Of a DNA stretch of 33,869 bases, positions 1 to 7,200 are shown piece by piece (positions within the stretch are counted from its first letter, which is position 1; each line of letters begins with the position of its first letter). A model generated the notes under the pieces. That model had not been told where the DNA came from. It did no database searches and saw only the letters and a program-made list of their open reading frames with translations. A program made the position numbers and the translations under genes. Origin of the DNA: Streptomyces cucumeris (GTDB lineage: Bacteria > Actinomycetota > Actinomycetes > Streptomycetales > Streptomycetaceae); the NCBI RefSeq assembly GCF_024295805.1, contig NZ_JANCLX010000018.1, positions 145,428 to 179,296 on the forward strand. The letters are read 5' to 3'.

Positions 1-164
<164 letters not shown>

Positions 165-188
165 CCGAACGTTTGGGAAAAACGTCGG
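165..188 (-). terminator. Hairpin just below the methyltransferase stop codon
   Basis: Bases 165-174 (CCGAACGTTT) pair with 180-188 (AAACGTCGG) around a 5-base loop, with one bulged A. On the minus strand the hairpin starts about 11 bases after the methyltransferase stop. There is no clear U-tract, which is common for actinomycete terminators. A terminator role is inferred from structure and position. Confidence 0.5.
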
Positions 189-199
189 ATTCCGTGCCG

Positions 200-1012
200 T
201 CAGGGTTTGTGGGCGACCACGATCGCGCATCCGGCGCTGGGCACCGTCGGCAGCGCCGACTTGGCGGCGTCGAGCACTTCCTGGACGCTGACCCCGTGCT
301 GCTGCTCGAACTCCCGGCGGCAGCGGATGATGCCGTCGATCATGCGGTTCGCGGTGTCCTTCGTGTGCTCGGTGACGTCGGTGAGTTCATCGAGCGTCAG
401 CCCCGCGTCGCTGATCAGGCCGGGCCAGTCCGCCAGTTGGGTCAGTGAGGTGACGACCTTCGGATCGTCCTCCGGCCGGTAGCTGCCGTCGCTCGGCGGC
501 GTCACGTCCGTCAGCACCAGCCGGCCTCCCGGCCGCAGCAGCCGGGCCATCTCCCGCAGCGCCGTCGGCCGGTCCATGTGATTGATCGACTCGAATGCGA
601 GTACGGCGTCGAATGACGCATCGTCAAAAGACGTGGCCATGGCATCGGCGTATTGGAATGACACCCGATCGGACAACTGCTCGATCCGGGCGGATTCGGT
701 CGCCTGTTTGACCTGGAGCTCACTGATCGTGATGCCCACGACATTGGCGCCGGTGGCGGTCGCCACCCGCATCGCGGGTTTCCCGATACCGCAGCCGGCG
801 TCCAGTACCCGGTCTCCCGGGCCCACTCGCAGTCGTTCGATGAGCAGATCGGTGAAGCGGTCCGTGGCTTCCTCCACCGAACTGGTGTCTGACGGTCCAT
901 CCCAGTAGCCGAAGTGGAAGTTGTCGTCCCACGCCATCTGCAACAGGGGTCCGAGCGTGCTGTAGTAGTCCGACACCGTGCCGTCGGGCGGTACGGATGA
1001 GGGGGATGTCAT
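200..1012 (-). CDS. SAM-dependent small-molecule O-methyltransferase (polyketide tailoring)
   Basis: This 270-residue class I (Rossmann) methyltransferase probably transfers a methyl group from S-adenosylmethionine to a hydroxyl or carboxyl of the finished polyketide in the cytoplasm. Motif I is VLDAGCGIG (about residues 70-78), followed by an acidic SAM-ribose region and the later motif LLRPGGRLVLTD (about 163-174). The N-terminal stretch with HFGYWDG resembles the family of macrolide and polyether O-methyltransferases such as EryG, AveD and MonE. The ATG at 1012 has a strong ribosome site (AGGAGGAG) at 1016-1023. The gene diverges from the PKS operon and is followed by a hairpin. If the cluster is monensin- or nigericin-like, this enzyme may make the methoxy group, as MonE does at monensin O-3. 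The substrate cannot be told from sequence, and a C-methyltransferase is possible but less likely. Confidence 0.9.
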   Translation of the reverse strand: MTSPSSVPPDGTVSDYYSTLGPLLQMAWDDNFHFGYWDGPSDTSSVEEATDRFTDLLIERLRVGPGDRVLDAGCGIGKPAMRVATATGANVVGITISELQVKQATESARIEQLSDRVSFQYADAMATSFDDASFDAVLAFESINHMDRPTALREMARLLRPGGRLVLTDVTPPSDGSYRPEDDPKVVTSLTQLADWPGLISDAGLTLDELTDVTEHTKDTANRMIDGIIRCRREFEQQHGVSVQEVLDAAKSALPTVPSAGCAIVVAHKP

Positions 1013-1015
1013 GGG

Positions 1016-1023
1016 CTCCTCCT
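1016..1023 (-). promoter_or_regulatory. Ribosome binding site of the methyltransferase gene
   Basis: On the minus strand AGGAGGAG lies 3 bases before the ATG at 1012; its AGGAGG core is 5 bases from the ATG. It fixes the start codon. Confidence 0.85.
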
Positions 1024-1052
1024 GATTCTCGGAAGCTCCGGTCGGCCATCAC

Positions 1053-1069
1053 GGGCCCGGTACGGGCCC
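1053..1069. repeat. Perfect inverted repeat, 7-base arms, 3-base spacer
   Basis: GGGCCCG (1053-1059) is followed by GTA and then CGGGCCC (1063-1069). It lies about 40 bases upstream of the methyltransferase start. It could be an operator or an RNA hairpin in the methyltransferase leader; the sequence does not decide. Confidence 0.6.
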
Positions 1070-1212
1070 ACCCGTCAAGTCATGATCCGGGGTGCTGTTA
1101 ACGCGTCTCTAAAGTGACCGGCCGCCCATCTTTTTGGTGTGCCTTTAGACCTGCGCCCCAGGATGGGCGATGTGCTCGCACCGATCATCAATCCGGAGCG
1201 GGAGTGCCTCCC

Positions 1213-1266
1213 ATGACCAAGGACACACACACCATTTCCCAGCGCCCCGAGCGGTGTGATGGATAG
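1213..1266 (+). other. Possible 17-codon leader frame overlapping the PKS1 start
   Basis: An ATG at 1213 with GGGAG about 8 bases upstream opens a 17-residue frame (begins MTKDTHTISQ) that stops with TAG at 1264-1266, past the PKS1 start at 1256/1259. Its ribosome site looks better than that of PKS1. It may be a leader peptide that couples translation to PKS1, a chance frame, or the true N-terminus of PKS1 split by a sequence error. Confidence 0.35.
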
Positions 1267-4200
1267 CGCCGCGTCCACCCGGACACCTCAGCCCGCGGAA
1301 CCCGTCGCCGTGGTGGGCATGGCCTGCCGACTGCCCGGGTCGCCCAGCCCGTCCGCGTTCTGGCGGCTGTTGCGACAGGGCGGCGACGCCATCACCACGA
1401 TGCCCGCCGACCGCCGCCGCACCGGCGCCCCCTCCGACGACGGGGACACCGCCGCCGACGTGGCCACCGCCGGTCAGGGCCGTCCTCGGACGGCCTGGTC
1501 CGGTGGATTCCTGGACCGCGTCGACACCTTCGACGCCGGTTTCTTCGGCATTCCGCCGCGCGAAGCGGTGACCATGGACCCCCAGCAGCGGCTGATGCTC
1601 GAACTCGCCTGGGAGGTGTTCGAGGACGCCGGAATCCGCCCCGGGGCGATGGAGGGCAGTGCCACCGGTGTGTTCGTGGGCGCCATCTGGGACGAGTACG
1701 CGACGCTGTTGCGCGGGCACACCACCGGCGCCCGCCCCCGACACGCGATGACCGGGGTGCACCGCAGCATCATCGCCAACCGTGTCTCCTACGGATACGG
1801 ACTGCGCGGCCCCAGCATCACGGTGGACACCGCACAGTCCTCCGCGCTGGTGGCCGTGCACACCGCGTGCGAGAGCCTGCGCCGCCAGGAGTGCACCCTG
1901 GCCCTCGCCGGCGGGGTCAACCTCATCCTCACCGAGGACAGCATGGAGGCGGCCGCAGCCCAGTTCGGCGGACTCTCCCCGGACGGCCGCTGTCACACTT
2001 TCGACGCCCGGGCCAACGGCTTCGTCCGGGGCGAGGGCGGCGGTGTCGTCCTGCTCAAACCACTCGACGCCGCCCTCCGCGACGGTGACGACATCCACTG
2101 CGTCATCCGCTCCGGCGCGGTGAACAACGACGGCTCCACCGAAGGTCTCACCGCCCCCAGCCCGCGGGCCCAGGAAGAGGTCATCCGCGCCGCGCACCGG
2201 CGGGCGGGTGTCTCGCCCGCGGACGTCCAGTACGTCGAACTCCACGGCACCGGAACCCCCGTGGGCGATCCGGTCGAAGCCACCGCGCTCGGCGCCGCCT
2301 TCGACGGTGCCCGGACCGACGGCACCGCGCTGCGCGTCGGCTCCGCCAAGACCAACATCGGCCACCTCGAGGGCGCCGCCGGAATCGTCGGACTGCTCAA
2401 GACCGCCCTCGCCATCCGTCACCGGCAGCTCCCGCCCAGCCTCCACTACGTCACACCCCATCCGCGCATACCGCTGGCCGACCTCGGACTGCGGGTCCAG
2501 GACACGCTCACCGACTGGCCCCGTCCGGACCGGCCACTGCTCGCAGGCGTCAGCTCCTTCGGCATGGGCGGGACCAACTGCCATCTGGTGCTGGCCGAAG
2601 CCCCCGCCGAAGCCCCCGCCGTCGCCCCGGCCGTCGCCTCCGCTCCCGCCCTCGCCGAGCCGTCCGGTGCGGCCCCCGCAACCACCGGCCACCACCCCGC
2701 CGCCGCGGCGGGGCCCGTGCCCTGGGTGCTCTCCGCCAAGAGCCCCGCGGCCCTGCGCGCCCAGGCCGTACGGCTGCGGGAGCACCTCGCCGGGGACGAC
2801 CACCCTCATGCCACACCGCAGGACATCGGGCACGCCCTGGTCACCACCCGGACCGCGTTCGCCCACCGCGCCGTGGTCCTCGGCGATGAGGACGACGCCG
2901 ACGCGCTGTCCCGCGGACTGGACGCGCTCGCCCAGGAGACCGAGACCGCGGGGCTCATCCGGGGCCGGGTGGCCGACGGCGGACTCGCCGTGCTCTTCAG
3001 CGGCCAGGGCAGCCAGCGCGCCGCCATGGGCCGGGAGCTGTACACGACCCATCCCGTCTTCGCCACCGCCCTGGAAGACACGTGCGCCCATCTGGACCCC
3101 CATCTGGGCCTGTCCCTGCGCGAGGTGATGTTCGACCGGGACACCACGGCGCTGGACCGGACCGCGTACACCCAGCCCGCGCTGTTCGCCATCGAAGTGG
3201 CCCTGTACCGGCTGGCCGAGAGCTGGGGACTGCGTCCCGACTGCCTGATGGGACACTCCGTCGGCGAGCTCGCCGCCGCCCATGTGGCCGGGGTGCTCTC
3301 GCTGCCCGACGCCTGCGCCCTGGTCGCCGCCCGCGGCCGCCTCATGCAGTCGGTCACGGCCCCCGGCGCGATGGCCGCGTGGCAGGCGACGGAGGAAGAG
3401 GCCACCGAGGCGCTCGCCGGAGCGGCGGACCGCCTCACCATCGCCGCCGTCAACGGCCCCTCGTCCGTGGTGGTCTCCGGGGACCGCGACGCCGTCCACC
3501 GGGCCACCGAAGCCTGGCGGGACCGCGGTCGCAAAGCGCATCGGCTCAAGGTCAGCCACGCCTTCCACTCACCCCATATGGACGCCGTCCTCGACGAACT
3601 GCGCGAGGTGGCCGCCGGGCTGACGTTCGCCGCCCCGGCCATCCCCGTCGTCTCCAACGTGACCGGTCGGATCGCCACCGCCGAGCAGCTCGCCTCGCCC
3701 GACTACTGGGCGCGGCACGCCCGTGAGGCGGTCCGGTTCCTGGACGGTGTGCACACCCTCCGCGACACGGGTGCCACCACCTTCGTCGAACTCGGTCCCG
3801 ACGGCCTCCTCGCCGCCATGACCCGCGAATGCCTCGCGGACCACCCCGGCACGGCCCCCGGACAGCCCCGCCCCGCCGCCCTCGCCGTGCTGCGCCGCGA
3901 CCGTTCCGAACCACGGACCTTTGCCACCGCTCTCGCCCAGGCGTATGTGCGCGGCGCCGAGGTGCGCTGGGAGCGGGCCTTCGCCGAACGGCCCCGCCGG
4001 CATGTGGCCCTCCCGACCTACGCCTTCCAGCGCGAGCGCCACTGGCCGGACTCCACGGGCGGGGCCGCCCCGGACCTCCCGCCCGCCACCGGGGTGAACG
4101 CCGCACGGCCCGGCCCGGGCCCGGCCCCGGCGCGCACCGCGGACCTTCTGGACACCGTCCGCACCCAGGTGGCCGCCGTCCTGGGACACCCCGACCCGCG

Positions 4201-7200
4201 CGCCGTCGACCCCGGACTCACCTTCAAGGAGCTGGGCTTCGACTCGCTGGCCGCGACCGAACTCGGCGAACGGCTCGCCGACGCCACCGGTCTGCCCCTC
4301 ACCGCCACCCTCACCTTCGACCACCCCACACCCCTCGCCGTCGCCGCGCATCTGCGCGAAGCCACCGCACCGGCCGCCCCGTCCACCGCCTCCGCCCACC
4401 TCCCGTCCACCGTGCACCCCGATGACGATCCCATCGCCGTGGTCGCCATGAGCTGCCGCTACCCGGGCGGTGCCGACACACCGGAGGCGCTGTGGCGTCT
4501 GGTGTCCGAAGGGGCGGACGCCATCGGGGAGTTCCCCCGCGACCGGGGCTGGGACCTGGCCGCGCTCTTCGACCCCGACCCGGACCGTCCCGGTACCAGC
4601 TACGCCCACGAGGGCGGGTTCCTCTACGACGCGGCGCGGTTCGACGCGGAGTTCTTCGGTATCAGCCCGCGCGAGGCACTCGCTGCCGACCCCCAGCAGC
4701 GGCTGCTGCTGGAGACCGCGTGGGAGGCGTTCGAACGGGCGGGGCTGCGCGCCACCGACCTCAAGGCCAGCCCGACCGGGGTGTTCGTCGGGGTGATGCC
4801 CCAGGACTACGGCCCGCGGCTGCACGAGGCGCCCAAGGGTCTCGATGGCCATCTGCTCACCGGAGGCACCCCGAGCGTGGTGTCCGGACGGGTGGCCTTC
4901 ACCTTCGGACTCGAAGGCCCCGCGGTCTCGGTGGACACCGCCTGCTCCTCCTCGCTGGTGGCCCTGCACCTGGCCGCCCAGTCGCTGCGGCGCGGCGACT
5001 GTTCGCTTGCCCTGGCCGGAGGGGTCACCGTGATGGCCGCCCCGGGCATGTTCACCGGCTTCTCACGACAGCGCGGCCTCGCCCCGGACGGACGGTGCAA
5101 ACCCTTCGCCGCGGCGGCCGACGGTACCGGCTGGGCCGAGGGAGCGGGACTGGTCCTGCTGGAACGGCTGTCCGACGCACGGCGCCACGGCCATCCGGTG
5201 CTGGCGCTGATCCGGGGCTCCGCGGTCAACCAGGACGGTGCCTCCAACGGGCTCACCGCCCCGAACGGCCCCTCCCAGCAGCGGGTGATCCGCGCCGCCC
5301 TGGCCGCCGCCGGACTCGAGCCGTCCGAGGTGGACGCCGTCGAGGCACACGGGACGGGCACCACCCTCGGCGACCCGATCGAGGCCCAGGCGCTGCTGGC
5401 CACCTACGGCCGGGACCGGCCCGGGGACCGCCCGCTGTGGCTGGGCTCGTTGAAGTCGAACATCGGCCACACCCAGGCCGCGGCGGGCGTGGCCGGTGTC
5501 ATCAAGATGGTGTTGGCGCTGCGCCACGGCACCCTTCCGGCCTCCCTGCACATCGATGCGCCGAGCCCCCATGTCGCATGGGACAGCGGCGCGGTGCGGC
5601 TGCTGACCGAGTCGGTGGGCTGGCCGGACACCGAGCGTGCGCGCCGGGCGGCCGTGTCGTCCTTCGGTATCAGCGGCACCAACGCGCATGTGATCGTGGA
5701 ACAGGCCCCCGAGCCCGCTCTCTCCGACACTGCCAAGGCCCCCGAGCCCGCGCGTCCCGACGCTGCCAAGGCCCCCGAGCCCGCGCGTCCCGACGCTGCC
5801 AAGGCCCCCGAGCCCGCGCGTCCCGGTGGCGCCACGGCCCCCGTGCCGGGGCGCGCACCGCACGGTGCGGTGCCGTGGGTGCTGTCCGCGCGGAGTGCGA
5901 AGGCCCTGCGCGGCCAGGCCCGCGCGCTGGCCGGCCATCTGGCCGCCACGCCCGGGATGTCCCCCGCGGACACCGGCTGGTCCCTGATCGGCACACGTTC
6001 GGTGTTCGAGCACCGGGCCGTCCTCGTGGCCGAGGACCGCGACACCCTGTCCGCGGCCCTCGAAGCGCTGGCCGGGGAGGAGAACCACCCCGCCGTGGTG
6101 GGACCCGGAGCCGTCCACCCCGGGGCCGGGACCGACACCGGCGCGGGACCGGTCCTGGTGTTCCCCGGGCAGGGCTCACAGTGGCAGGGAATGGGCGCGG
6201 CGCTCCTCGACGGGTCTCCGGTGTTCGCGGAGCGGGTGGCCGAGTGCGAACGGGCGCTGAGCCCCTATGTGGACTGGTCGTTGACCGATGTGCTGCGCGG
6301 CTGCGAGGGCGCCGCGGATCTCGGCCGGGTCGATGTCGTCCAGCCGGTGCTCTGGGCGGCGATGGTGTCCCTCGCCGCCGTATGGGCCGCGCACGGCGTC
6401 CGCCCCGCGGCCGTGGTGGGCCACAGCCAGGGCGAGATCGCGGCGGCCGTGGTGGCGGGCGCGCTCTCCCTGGACGACGCCGCACGTGTCGTGGCCCTGC
6501 GCAGCCGGGCACTGCGGCGCCTCGCGGGCGACGGCGCCATGGCCTCGCTCGGACTCGGCCGGGAACGGGCGGCCGAGCTGCTGCTCCGGCTCGGCGACAG
6601 GGCGGACACGGTGGTGGTGGCGGCCGTCAACGGACCGGAGTCCCTCGTGGTGTCCGGCCCGCCCGGGCAGGTGGCCGTGGTGGTGGAGGAGTGCCAGAAG
6701 AACGGGGAGCGGGCCCGGCTGATCGAGGTGGACTACGCCTCGCACAGCCCCCAGGTCGACCGCATCACCGGTGAACTCACCGCGCTGCTGGCCGGGATCG
6801 AACCCCTTTCCGCGGGTGCCGACGAGGTGGCGTTCTACTCGACCGTGACCGGCGGCCGGATCGACGGCGAGGCGCTGGACACCGGGTACTGGGTGCGCAA
6901 CCTCCGGGAGCAGGTGCGGTTCGCGGACACCGTCGAGGCGCTGCTGGCCGCGGGGCACCGGGTGTTCATCGAAGCCAGTACCCATCCGGTGCTCACCATG
7001 GGCATGCGCGAGACCTTCGAACAGACCGGGACCGACGCCGCAGCGGTGCCCACCCTGCGCCGTGACCACGGCGACCCGGTCCAGCTCATACGGTCGGTGG
7101 CGCAGGCGTTCACCGCCGGGGCCACCGTGGACTGGACGGCCGCGTTCCCGGCCGGTCCGCCGCCGTGCACCGTCGACCTGCCCACCTATGCCTTCCAGCG

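Larger units (their letters stand above)
1013..1255. promoter_or_regulatory. Divergent control region between methyltransferase and PKS operon
   Basis: The two transcription units diverge here, so promoters for both must lie in or near this stretch. It is locally more AT-rich than the genes, for example GTTAACGCGT around 1097-1106 and CTTTTTGG near 1130. I could not identify a convincing -35/-10 pair on either strand. It contains the inverted repeat at 1053-1069 and a short leader frame (1213-1266) that overlaps the PKS1 start. Confidence 0.55.

Noticed and set aside
173..482. Short plus-strand frames overlapping the methyltransferase gene
   Set aside because: They are antisense to a clear enzyme gene, with no ribosome site and no recognisable protein features.
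1098..1151. Candidate -35/-10 promoter elements (GTGACC near 1114, TTTAGA near 1144)
   Set aside because: The spacing (about 24 bases) is too long for a sigma-70-type promoter and the matches are weak. I left the region annotated only as a divergent control region.
1829..1840. Loading KS as an inactivated or mutated KS
   Set aside because: Gln at the Cys position with both His residues kept is the standard KSQ decarboxylase arrangement, not decay.
5705..5836. Direct repeats as a CRISPR-like or regulatory array
   Set aside because: The units are contiguous without spacers, in frame, and code for a Pro/Ala-rich linker within a PKS gene.
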